Positions 53,448 through 61,125 of a DNA stretch of 64,000 bases are shown here, piece after piece (the first letter of the stretch is position 1; every line of letters starts with the position of its first letter). A program made the position numbers and the translations under genes. The stretch lies in assembly GCA_002082585.1 (NCBI GenBank), contig CP020563.1:3838001-3902000 (forward strand), read 5' to 3'. The notes below the pieces were generated by a model. The model did no database searches, was not told the origin of the DNA, and was given only the letters and a program-made list of their open reading frames with translations. The DNA comes from Kitasatospora albolonga. GTDB lineage: Bacteria > Actinomycetota > Actinomycetes > Streptomycetales > Streptomycetaceae.

Positions 53448-54563
53448 GTGGAACTCCTGCTCCTGGGGCTCTTGGCCGCGCTGGTCTGGAAGCTCTACCA
53501 GTGGAAGCGAAGCCCGCATGACGCACCTCTTCGCTCCGTCACCCTGTGCCTGCTCTGCGCTGCGCTCTCGTACCCCGTAGCGATGCCCGGGGGCGCGTCG
53601 GGCGTTGACACCGTCGCCGGTCACGGGACGGCGAAGCTGATCCAGAACGTGCTGCTGCTGCTCGCGGTGTACTTCCTGATGTGCTTCTACCTCTTCTCCG
53701 CCGCGGACGAGGAAGCCGGTCGGCGCAGGGCTCGCAAGGAGGGCGTCCTTGTCGCGGTCGTCGCGGTGGCAATCACCGTGGCGGCCGAATCGGTGCCTCA
53801 CGAGACGGTCGCCGGCTCCTTCAGCACGGCCGACATGACCACGCCGCAGATCGCGTTCTTCTACGGTGGCGCGGGCCTCTACCTCATGTACGCGCTCGGC
53901 ATGGCGTGCCGGTGGACTCGCCGCTATGCGCGCATGTCCCGGCGTCCGCACTCCACCGGGCTCTGGATGGCCGCCGTGGGTCTGGGGGTGATGGCGGTGG
54001 CGTGCGCGATCCGTGCTGTGATCGTCGCCCTTCGCGCGGCCGACGTGGAGGTGTCCGAGCCGCTGATGGCCGCCGTCGCCTTCCTCCTGGTGGCGTCCAT
54101 CCTGCTCTTCGCTGCGGGCATCACGTACTCCGGAGCCCGAGCCCGTATCTCCTCCCTTCGCCTCTGGCTCCAGCACCGGCGTGATCACCGTCGCCTCGCG
54201 CCGTTGTGGGAGCTGCTGGCGGAGACCTACCCGGACAACGTGCTGCGGCCGGCGTCTGCGGCAGCCCTGGACCGATGGCGGGCCCGTGGCGTGCACCGGC
54301 GCTACCACCGTCGCATTGTGGAATGCCGCGACGGCTTGGTGGACATCAGCCCGCACCTGCTGGATGAGGGCGACGACGGCACGGTCCTCAACATCGACTC
54401 CGCTGAGCTTGCCGCTCGGCTCCGCCGGGCCTCCGCCCGGATCGAGAAGGGCGTCCCCGCGCCCCGCCGTGCGGTTCCACTCGCGATGGCGCTGGGCAGC
54501 GACCGCGAGTCCGACGTGAAACAACTGATTGCGGTATCCGACGAACTACGCGCAGCCGCATGA
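53448..54563 (+). CDS. MAB_1171c-like multi-pass membrane protein
   Basis: 371 aa. Seven or so membrane helices in the first 230 residues (start MELLLLGLLAALVWKLYQW; GLWMAAVGLGVMAVACAI; MAAVAFLLVASILLFAAGI), then a 140-residue cytosolic part with PLWELLAETYPDNVL and RRYHRRIVECRDGL, the conserved end of this family. Annotated elsewhere as a putative transporter without experimental proof. GTG 53448 directly after the ImmA stop. Confidence 0.82.
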   Translation: MELLLLGLLAALVWKLYQWKRSPHDAPLRSVTLCLLCAALSYPVAMPGGASGVDTVAGHGTAKLIQNVLLLLAVYFLMCFYLFSAADEEAGRRRARKEGVLVAVVAVAITVAAESVPHETVAGSFSTADMTTPQIAFFYGGAGLYLMYALGMACRWTRRYARMSRRPHSTGLWMAAVGLGVMAVACAIRAVIVALRAADVEVSEPLMAAVAFLLVASILLFAAGITYSGARARISSLRLWLQHRRDHRRLAPLWELLAETYPDNVLRPASAAALDRWRARGVHRRYHRRIVECRDGLVDISPHLLDEGDDGTVLNIDSAELAARLRRASARIEKGVPAPRRAVPLAMALGSDRESDVKQLIAVSDELRAAA

Positions 54564-54586
54564 CCTCGCACGATCAAGGAGTCACG

Positions 54587-55774
54587 ATGCTAATTACCGG
54601 TGGACGAGTGCTCGTCGACTCGGGGACCTACCTGGAAGACGGCGCCATCCTCATCGAGGGCGAGTCGATCGCCGCCGTCGGGCCGCGCAAGGAGGTCGAG
54701 GAACGGGCCGGAGCCGACGTGCCCCGCTACGAGTTCGGCGGAACCGTTCTGCCCGGCCTCATCGACGCCCACGTGCATTTGGCCTTCGACGGCGGGGCCG
54801 ACCCCGTCGCGACCCTCCAGGGCTCCACGGACGACGTCCTGTTCGAGGACATGCGTCGCCGCGCCGAACAGCTTCTTCGCAGCGGCGTCACCACGGCCCG
54901 AGACCTCGGGGACCGGGGCGGACTCGCCCTTCGTCTGGCGGCCGAGATCAACGACCGCCGGACGGCCGGACCGCGGATCGTGTCCGCGGGCACCCCGGCC
55001 ACCACCCTCGGCGGCCACTGCCACTTCCTGGGCGGCGAAGTCTCCGGGGAAGCCGAGATCCGCGACCTCGTCCGGCGCAACCTCGCGGCCGGAGCCGGGG
55101 TCATCAAGGCGATGGTCACCGGCGGGGGCCTGACGAAGGACGGCCCCAAGAGCCACCAGAGCCAGTTCTCGGCCGAGGAACTTGCCGCCCTGGTGGAGGA
55201 GGCTCACGCCGCAGGCGTACCCGTCGCGGCCCATGCACACGGCGCCGACGGCATCGCCGCCGCCGTTGAAGCGGGCGTCGACACCATCGAGCACTGCACC
55301 TGGATGTCGAGCGATGGCCTCGACTTCCGGCCCGACGTGGTCCAGCAGATCATCGCGAAGAACATCACCGTGTGCCCGGCCGTGAGCCCGCACTGGCAGA
55401 TGCTCCCGCGCTTCTTCGGTGAGGAGCGCGCCGCCGCCACGTTCGATCTGGTGCGGCAGATGGCCGACTCCGGTGTCCGCCTGATCGTCGGAACCGACGC
55501 TGGTGTTCAGCGGGCCGACTTCGGCGGGTTGGTTCCGGCGCTCGGGTTCTACTCGCACCTGGGCCTGCCGAACGCCTCGATCATCGACATGGCGACGTCA
55601 CAGGCGGCCGAGGCCCTGGGCCTGGGGGGCGTGACCGGCAAGGTCGCTCCCGGCTTCCGCGCGGATCTCCTCCTGGTCGACGGTGACCCGCTCGCGGATC
55701 TCTCTGCGCTGAGCAGGGTGCGGGCCGTGTTCGCTTCGGGCCTGCGCTACGAGCCGACAGGCGCGGACCAGTAG
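54587..55774 (+). CDS. Metal-dependent amidohydrolase
   Basis: 395 aa. Amidohydrolase superfamily TIM barrel. Metal ligands: HVH in LIDAHVHLAF, carboxylated-Lys position in GVIKAMVTGG, His in AHAHG and IEHCTW, Asp in VGTDAG. Resembles Xaa-Pro/imidazolonepropionase-like dipeptidases. Start ATG 54587 with AAGGAG at 54576-54581; ATG 54560 is in frame and overlaps the upstream stop. In the operon with ImmA and the membrane protein it could process a small peptide or acyl-amide (inference). Confidence 0.88.
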   Translation: MLITGGRVLVDSGTYLEDGAILIEGESIAAVGPRKEVEERAGADVPRYEFGGTVLPGLIDAHVHLAFDGGADPVATLQGSTDDVLFEDMRRRAEQLLRSGVTTARDLGDRGGLALRLAAEINDRRTAGPRIVSAGTPATTLGGHCHFLGGEVSGEAEIRDLVRRNLAAGAGVIKAMVTGGGLTKDGPKSHQSQFSAEELAALVEEAHAAGVPVAAHAHGADGIAAAVEAGVDTIEHCTWMSSDGLDFRPDVVQQIIAKNITVCPAVSPHWQMLPRFFGEERAAATFDLVRQMADSGVRLIVGTDAGVQRADFGGLVPALGFYSHLGLPNASIIDMATSQAAEALGLGGVTGKVAPGFRADLLLVDGDPLADLSALSRVRAVFASGLRYEPTGADQ

Positions 55775-55786
55775 GCGATGAACCTG

Positions 55787-55829
55787 GTGCCCTGCTTCCC
55801 GACCCCTCTGGGCACGGGAAGCAGGGCAC
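55787..55829. terminator. Terminator between amidohydrolase and XRE genes
   Basis: 14-bp perfect arms (55787-55800 and 55816-55829), 15-nt loop, between convergent stops. Confidence 0.88.
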
Positions 55830-56680
55830 TAGCCTTTGCTGCCTGGATCGGTCCGTTCAACGACTTCACCAGCAATGTCGTTCAGGATCGACAGAACATC
55901 GGCCGGCAACCCCTCGCTGCCCATCCCGCGAGCCCGTACCCGGCCCACCTTCCCCTGCTTGGCCGCGTACATGAAGCGCAGGGCCTCATAAGCCTGCGCC
56001 GCGACGGCATCGTTCTCCTCGAAGTACAGCTTTGAGACGTCGAAGAACTTGGCCAGACCTTCGAGGACCACGGGCAGCGGGTCGGCCTTCGCTCCCGTTC
56101 GCAGACCCTCGATGTCCGCCGCCGAGACGACCGCGGCGCCCGCGTACGCATTGACCGCGTCCGCGATCTCCTGGTCCTCCGGTGACGGGCGGCCGGGGTA
56201 GGAGTGCTCCAGGAGCATGGTGATCTTCTCGGCCAGCGTCTCAGGGGCCTTCTCGGGCTGGGCCTCTCCGAAGGATCGCGCCTGCGCGCGCTTCAGCTCG
56301 TCCTCCGTCACGCCGTACGCCACCGCCAGGGCAGGGATGTACTTGTCCTTCAGAGGGCGGACGCCCTGCTCAGCACCCGCCAAGGGGCCGTCGCTCTTCG
56401 TCCCGATGATCGCCCGGGTCTCGTACCGGTAGAGGCCGGCGTCGCATCGCAGGTCCATCAGATCGGGCAAGCCGTCGCGCGGGAACAGATCGTCCAGGTC
56501 CCGGTTCAGCGCCCTCGCGAGAGCAGGCAACTTCTCCTGGTCGGGCGTCGTCGCCCCCGACTCCCACCCCGCCACGGTCGAGTCCGCCGCACCGATGGCA
56601 GACGCCACATCGGCCTGCGGTACGTCGGCGGCTCGACGTACCGCGCGCACACGTTCTCTGTCGAAACGGCGAGCTGGCAT
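55829..56680 (-). CDS. Multi-HTH XRE regulator with EspR-like C-terminal domain
   Basis: 283 aa. Residues 1-67 are a classic XRE HTH (VPQADVASAIGAADSTVAGWESGATTP). Residues 75-135 look like a second HTH with truncated helices. Residues 148-245 resemble the EspR/ImmA-partner HTH (LRTGAKADPLPVVLEGLAKFFDVSKLYF). Three HTH-like units in one chain are unusual. Divergent from the replication operon and convergent with the amidohydrolase operon; direct repeats GTGAACCGAG in its upstream DNA are likely operators. Best guess: element repressor inactivated by the ImmA peptidase. Confidence 0.8.
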   Translation of the reverse strand: MPARRFDRERVRAVRRAADVPQADVASAIGAADSTVAGWESGATTPDQEKLPALARALNRDLDDLFPRDGLPDLMDLRCDAGLYRYETRAIIGTKSDGPLAGAEQGVRPLKDKYIPALAVAYGVTEDELKRAQARSFGEAQPEKAPETLAEKITMLLEHSYPGRPSPEDQEIADAVNAYAGAAVVSAADIEGLRTGAKADPLPVVLEGLAKFFDVSKLYFEENDAVAAQAYEALRFMYAAKQGKVGRVRARGMGSEGLPADVLSILNDIAGEVVERTDPGSKG

Positions 56681-56697
56681 CGGACCTCGTTTTTGGG

Positions 56698-56750
56698 GTG
56701 AACCGAGGAAACCTCGGGCTGTTGACTTTTGATGTGAACCGAGATAGCTT
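56698..56750. promoter_or_regulatory. XRE operator repeats and rightward promoter
   Basis: GTGAACCGAG at 56698-56707 and 56734-56743, 36 bp apart. CCGAGG/CCTCGG inverted repeat (56703-56717). TTGACT (56722-56727), 17 bp, TAGCTT (56745-56750) fit a sigma-70-like promoter reading right; the second repeat lies in its spacer. Confidence 0.65.
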
Positions 56751-56766
56751 CATCTTAGCGAAAAAG

Positions 56767-56915
56767 GAGGGGGTTCGCACCCCTCTCAGCTTTCGCCCAC
56801 CTGCGGTTCCCATCGTGGACCGGTCCGGTGGAGAGGGGTTGCCGCGCATCACTCGGGCGCGGCCCTTCCCCTCAAAACGCCATCGGCGTCCGAGAGTTCG
56901 CACCTCTCGGACGCC
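56767..56915 (+). promoter_or_regulatory. Two leader hairpins with a shared TTCGCA loop
   Basis: GAGGGG (56767-56772) with CCCCTC (56780-56785), loop GTTCGCA; and a 12-bp stem 56885-56896 with 56904-56915, loop TTCGCAC. Both lie in the 5' leader between the predicted promoter and the gene at 57025. The 56681-57024 region contains no gene. Confidence 0.6.
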
Positions 56916-57024
56916 AGACAGCTCGTGATCCGCGGCCCCGACAAGGGCGCTGGTCACTCGCACGGCCGCTCCGTGTCCTTTCGCACGGCACGACGGAGCG
57001 GCGTACCACATAGAGGAGTGTCGC

Positions 57025-57336
57025 ATGTCCCCTACAACGGGCTGCAACCCGAAGGTGGAGATCCCTTCGGGCCGGGCTGAACGGCTGGCTGCGCAACTGG
57101 CGTCCATGCTGCCTGAGGCCGCCGTCGTGCAGGTGCGCCTTCAGGGGCCCCGGACCCTGTGGCCCCACCTTGGCCTGACGGCCCTGACCGACCGAGGTCG
57201 TCACCTTCGCGTCCCTCGGGCGAAGGCGCTCACCATCGCCCGGTGGATCATCCGCTCGTTCCCCCACGCGGGATGGGCGGCCTCTGGCCACGCCTTCGAC
57301 CTGCGGACGGCTGAGCTGCGCGGGCTGGAAGCGTGA
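57025..57336 (+). CDS. Hypothetical protein, start of element operon
   Basis: 103 aa, no family recognised. Mixed alpha/beta composition (LQGPRTLWPHLGLTALTDRG, ALTIARWIIRSFP). GAGGAG at 57014-57019 precedes ATG 57025. Stop overlaps the next gene's GTG. Confidence 0.7.
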   Translation: MSPTTGCNPKVEIPSGRAERLAAQLASMLPEAAVVQVRLQGPRTLWPHLGLTALTDRGRHLRVPRAKALTIARWIIRSFPHAGWAASGHAFDLRTAELRGLEA

Positions 57337-57710
57337 TGGCGGCCGTGGCACCGGCGAATACCGGACCGGCCCTGGACGTGCAGGGACTCGTGGCCGTGGT
57401 CGACCTCTTGGCTCAGACCGGCGGCCTGGATGCCCTGCTGGGTAATCGGGCGACGGATTCCCGCGACAAGCGTCTGCACATCGGATACAGCGAAGCTGCC
57501 GAACGGCTGAACATTCCGGAGAAGTGGCTGCGTGAGCGCATATCGACGCTCCCGCACCGGAAGTTCGGGAAGTTCGTTCAGTTCACGGAGGATGACCTCC
57601 ACGCGATTTCCGATATGCACTTCGTCAGCCCCGGCGCAAGGTCCCAAAGGGACGATGAGTCGGCGCTGCTGGCACTTCAGCCATCAAAGCGCTCTCGTAA
57701 GCGTTCCTGA
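57333..57710 (+). CDS. Small HTH protein (MerR/excisionase-like)
   Basis: 125 aa. Residues 50-85 (GYSEAAERLNIPEKWLRERISTLPHRKFGKFVQFTEDDL) match the helix-turn-helix plus wing of excisionase/DNA-binding domain (HTH_17) proteins. Basic C-terminus KRSRKRS. GTG 57333 or ATG 57336. Possible recombination directionality factor or regulator; no integrase is adjacent in the window. Confidence 0.72.
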   Translation: MMAAVAPANTGPALDVQGLVAVVDLLAQTGGLDALLGNRATDSRDKRLHIGYSEAAERLNIPEKWLRERISTLPHRKFGKFVQFTEDDLHAISDMHFVSPGARSQRDDESALLALQPSKRSRKRS

Positions 57711-57767
57711 TCTCCTCTCGCGCCCGACTGTCAACATTCGCGGCGCTGCGAACATCGCGAGATACCA

Positions 57768-58349
57768 ATGAGCACTGACATATCCAGCCTCATCGAGGCT
57801 GCGCACCAGGGAAATTGGCTGCCCCTCATAGAGGAGTCAAAGAAGGCTCCGGGAAAGCACTGGGCCGAATCCGCTCGATGTATGAACCAGGACATCAACA
57901 TGTTCGTGCCTCTCGTAGACGGACCACGAGAAGACCCCGATTTGGTGAAAACCAAATTGGGAATATCCCTCAACCGTCCTCGTAATCTCTGCGGGTCATG
58001 CCCGGTGGCCGTCGCCGCCCGATGCCTGGTGGAATCCCTCAAGGACGATGACGAGTACGGAATCCGGGGCGGGCTTTTGGCCTCGGAGCGGTCAGAATTG
58101 CGGCGCGCATGGCAGGACCGGGACACCGAGCAAGCCGTAGAAAGCGCGCTCCGAGGATGCACTGCACCCTTGACCAAGCCCGCTAGGGACGCCGTGATCG
58201 CCCGCTTCGCCACCGATCCCTCTTTGGACGCCGCCGCCGTCGCCCGCGGGCTCGGAGTGACGCACCAGTACCTGCTGAAGCTCGCACGTCGCTACCGAAA
58301 GTCGCAGGCCGGACAGGGTGCTCCCTCGCTCCGGGTCGTAGCCGCCTGA
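57768..58349 (+). CDS. WhiB-like protein with C-terminal HTH
   Basis: 193 aa. Four Cys in WhiB order: C38, C75, C78, C86. The C75-x2-C78 pair is normal but C78-x7-C86 is longer than the usual x5. GIRGG near residue 98 replaces the GVWGG turn. The C-terminal 70 residues (AVIARFATDPSLDAAAVARGLGVTHQYLLKLARRY) look like an added HTH. WhiB proteins bind a 4Fe-4S cluster and sigma factor. Weak ribosome-binding site before ATG 57768. Confidence 0.75.
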   Translation: MSTDISSLIEAAHQGNWLPLIEESKKAPGKHWAESARCMNQDINMFVPLVDGPREDPDLVKTKLGISLNRPRNLCGSCPVAVAARCLVESLKDDDEYGIRGGLLASERSELRRAWQDRDTEQAVESALRGCTAPLTKPARDAVIARFATDPSLDAAAVARGLGVTHQYLLKLARRYRKSQAGQGAPSLRVVAA

Positions 58350-58411
58350 GTCCGCCCCCGAAGAAACGATCCTTCCGCACGGCGGACCCTGCGTCCACGG
58401 GAGTTCTCCCC

Positions 58412-58771
58412 ATGCCTCAGAACAACCCCTCCGGACTTCGGCCCACAAATATGTGTGCCGCGATCCGCGAGATTGCACCTACGGCCGCACTCGTGCGGGT
58501 TTACCCCCAGCGTCGGTCTGTTACCCACCTCTTCGAATCGGACTTCTACCGCATGCTCATCGACCGCAGGACCGAGGAAGAAGTGGCCCGCGTGATCCGA
58601 CGCGGATTCGGAAAGATGGCAGACTGGCGCCTTGCCCACGATTTCTACCTCCCGACGGCAACGCTGTACCTCACTCCGGAACCGCACCAGAATGGCTACA
58701 TCCCGGAGGACGACAATTCCTTCGGCCTTGCCCTCCACCGTCGAATAGCGATAGCTGGCGGTGAGCGCTGA
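58412..58771 (+). CDS. Hypothetical protein
   Basis: 119 aa, no family recognised. Contains RLAHDFYLPTATLYLTPEPH. GGGAG at 58400s precedes the ATG; TGA overlaps the ATG of the next gene by one base. Probably co-translated with the replication gene. Confidence 0.6.
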   Translation: MPQNNPSGLRPTNMCAAIREIAPTAALVRVYPQRRSVTHLFESDFYRMLIDRRTEEEVARVIRRGFGKMADWRLAHDFYLPTATLYLTPEPHQNGYIPEDDNSFGLALHRRIAIAGGER

Positions 58772-59628
58772 TGAGCGACGTAGTCACCGAACTGATCTGG
58801 TCGCAATCAAAGTCGCGTAGGGGCTCACGCCTCGTCATGCTGGCACTGGCCCGTGAGGCGGACGACAACGGCAAAGCCACGCTGACCCTGGACGACATAG
58901 CCGGAATCACTCGCCTGACGCCTCGTTCAATAACGAAGTGCCTGGGGGAGCTGGCGACGCTCGGGGAACTCAGCCACGAACGAGGAGGCGGAGCCTCCAA
59001 CCCCAACACCTACTCGATACTGCTGTGCCAGGCGAGCGACCGTACCGGTTCAGAGAAGGAACTTCCCACTCTCCACCCTAAAGACCCGGAAGAGGGTACT
59101 AAGTTCCAGGAAGTTACCTCCCAGAACTCAGCTCCAGAGGCCGGAAGTGGGAAGTTTCAGCGCACAGATTCGGAAGTTTCTTCCTCGCGCACACGTGGTG
59201 GTAATACTCCCGTAGGGAGTATTACCACCACCAAAGAGCAAGCTAGCTTGCTGGGACCGCGTCGAGAGAACTCAACCAGCAAGCAGGACTCGGTGAAGGT
59301 TCCCGACGGAGCGAAGGACCTGGTAACAGCCATAACCGGAGCTGGAATGCTCGTCGGCTGGCGGCTGACCGAATCCGAATGGGATCGGGTAACAGCTCTC
59401 GCAGCGCGCTGGGGGAATGACCGTCTGGTCGAGATGGTGGCGCGCCGGTGGAACGCCGACCGGCCGCCACAGTCCGCCCGCTATCTGCTGCGCATCTGGG
59501 CGGATCTCCCGTCGCACGCTTCCGCAGCAGCCTCCCAAGGAAATGTCGTGCCGCTGCGCCGACAGTCCCCAGGCTGGATTCCCTTTCAGAACACCGCCGC
59601 CCCCAGCGCCTACCAGAACGGATTTTGA
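58771..59628 (+). CDS. Winged-helix replication initiator-like protein
   Basis: 285 aa. N-terminal winged helix (residues 5-80: SRLVMLALAREADDNGKATLTLDDIAGI, TPRSITKCLGELATLGEL), a low-complexity linker (about 85-180), and a C-terminal alpha domain (about 190-265: LTESEWDRVTALAARWGNDRLVEMVARRW) like DnaD/replisome organiser proteins. Followed immediately by a DnaC-like ATPase gene. The coding sequence of the linker contains repeats and a long palindrome (see 59060-59231). Confidence 0.75.
   Translation: MSDVVTELIWSQSKSRRGSRLVMLALAREADDNGKATLTLDDIAGITRLTPRSITKCLGELATLGELSHERGGGASNPNTYSILLCQASDRTGSEKELPTLHPKDPEEGTKFQEVTSQNSAPEAGSGKFQRTDSEVSSSRTRGGNTPVGSITTTKEQASLLGPRRENSTSKQDSVKVPDGAKDLVTAITGAGMLVGWRLTESEWDRVTALAARWGNDRLVEMVARRWNADRPPQSARYLLRIWADLPSHASAAASQGNVVPLRRQSPGWIPFQNTAAPSAYQNGF
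59060..59231. other. Candidate origin inside the initiator gene
   Basis: GGAAGTT at 59109-59115, 59150-59156 and 59172-59178 and its complement at 59060-59066, then a palindrome with perfect 17-bp arms (59195-59211 and 59215-59231), 3-nt loop, AT-richer than the gene. All fall within the codons for the disordered linker (residues about 97-154), where selection on protein sequence is weak. Confidence 0.6.
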
Positions 59629-59630
59629 TC

Positions 59631-60359
59631 ATGGCTGAGCCGGAACGCGCGGGCAGCGCCAGGTCAATGCGCGCCATTGAACGAATACTCGCCGCGAAGG
59701 GACTTCAGGTCGTGCCGGACTCCGACCCCGCCGACGAGGTACTGGAAGAAAGCCCCGGAGACCTCGAATGGCACAGTCGGGCTCGGGCCGACTACGCCCT
59801 GACCCGCTGGCGGCGCGCGACCCCTCCCCGGTTCCGTGACGCGGAGGCCACGCTGCCGGAGGTCGTCCAGTGGGCCGACCGCGCCCTTGCGGACAACGCC
59901 GCCGCTGGTGCTCTGCTCCTCACCGGCCTCACGGGGACGGGCAAGACGCACCAGGCATACGGGGCCTTGAAAAGGGTCGCGGCCGGCGCACCGGACCGCT
60001 TCGAGCTGATCGCCGTGAACTCGGCGGACATGTACGGCAACCTGCGGCCTTCACAGGTCATGGGCGCTTCGGAACACGAGCTGCAACGGCTCAGCCGTGT
60101 CCAGTACCTGTTCCTCGATGACCTCGGTACGGCGAAAACGTCGGAATGGACCGAAGAGGTCACGTACCGGCTGATCAACTTCAGGTACAACCACTGCCTG
60201 CCGACGATCATCACGTCCAACCTTCCGGCCCGCGACGAGAACGGGCCGGACCTGAGCGACTTCGTCGGGGCGCGCGTGGCGAGCCGCCTGGCAGAGATGG
60301 TCACGACCCTCGTGCCGATGATCGGCGCCGACCGGCGTCGTGGCGGGAGGGCGGCCTGA
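59631..60359 (+). CDS. DnaC/IstB-like AAA+ ATPase (helicase loader)
   Basis: 242 aa. Walker A GLTGTGKT at residues 99-106, Walker B in YLFLDDLGT, sensor in IITSNLP, and an arginine-containing VGARVASRLAEM end. Fits helicase loaders acting with an initiator to place DnaB. ATG 59631 is 2 bp after the preceding stop. Strict pairing with the initiator resembles phage O/P or DnaD-DnaI pairs. Confidence 0.88.
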   Translation: MAEPERAGSARSMRAIERILAAKGLQVVPDSDPADEVLEESPGDLEWHSRARADYALTRWRRATPPRFRDAEATLPEVVQWADRALADNAAAGALLLTGLTGTGKTHQAYGALKRVAAGAPDRFELIAVNSADMYGNLRPSQVMGASEHELQRLSRVQYLFLDDLGTAKTSEWTEEVTYRLINFRYNHCLPTIITSNLPARDENGPDLSDFVGARVASRLAEMVTTLVPMIGADRRRGGRAA

Positions 60360-60709
60360 TGCCCGTCCGCCTTCGCGGAGCCTCCCGCGATGCCGCCGCA
60401 CTGTCCACAGCCTGTGCATACGTCGGCCCGCTCAGCCGGTACGCGACCCCCTTCACGGCCGGGATGCGCTCCCCGCTCGGTCCTCCGATGGACCGTGCGG
60501 AAGCAGTAGATCTCTTCGCCGCCACGCTCCGGGGCCCTGTTGGCCGCCACTACGCCGCTCGATTCGCCCGAGCGCTGCACGGGCTCGACCTGATGTGCAC
60601 ATGCCCCCTTGATGCTCCGTGCCACGCGGACGTCCTTCTCCGTCTCGCCAACGAGTCCGGCGAAGGAACCGCACTCCGCACCACCCGATCTTCTGGAAGG
60701 CCCCGATGA
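60359..60709 (+). CDS. DUF4326 protein
   Basis: 116 aa. Typical DUF4326 C-terminal signature CTCPLDAPCHADVLL. Common in phage and mobile-element operons, function unknown. ATG 60359 overlaps the TGA of the ATPase gene. Confidence 0.82.
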   Translation: MPVRLRGASRDAAALSTACAYVGPLSRYATPFTAGMRSPLGPPMDRAEAVDLFAATLRGPVGRHYAARFARALHGLDLMCTCPLDAPCHADVLLRLANESGEGTALRTTRSSGRPR

Positions 60710-61125
60710 GTCACCCGATCATGTTCGCTGCGGCCAAGCACCTCACCACCGCAGAGGAACAGCGCAGGACCGCTCGGGAGACGGCTTTCCGCACCTGGGG
60801 TCCACGGTCGATCACGGCGGCGTCGTCGTACGCCCGCACCCTCCTGGGGGACGCCGCAGTCACGCTCGAATGGGAGGTGCTGGGCCTGCTGAGCTTTGAA
60901 GAGCACCTGCAAGCCGTCGCCTCGCTCGACACGGCGGGCGGCCAGCACCTGGAGCTCTACTACACCGACCAAGGCGGCACGGAACGGATCTCGCTGCGGG
61001 TCTCGTGCGTGAGCTGCCCGAGTCAGCACGTGCACCAGGTGACGTCTCTGGAGCAGTTCGGACAGCTCCTCTCGCAGACCCCGGCCTGGTCGGATATCGC
61101 GCCCCGCGAAGGGGGCAACCTCTGA
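60706..61125 (+). CDS. Hypothetical protein
   Basis: 139 aa. No family recognised with certainty. Contains a CVSCPSQHVHQV segment, possibly metal binding. ATGA overlap with the DUF4326 gene; TGATG at the next gene. Confidence 0.65.
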   Translation: MSHPIMFAAAKHLTTAEEQRRTARETAFRTWGPRSITAASSYARTLLGDAAVTLEWEVLGLLSFEEHLQAVASLDTAGGQHLELYYTDQGGTERISLRVSCVSCPSQHVHQVTSLEQFGQLLSQTPAWSDIAPREGGNL

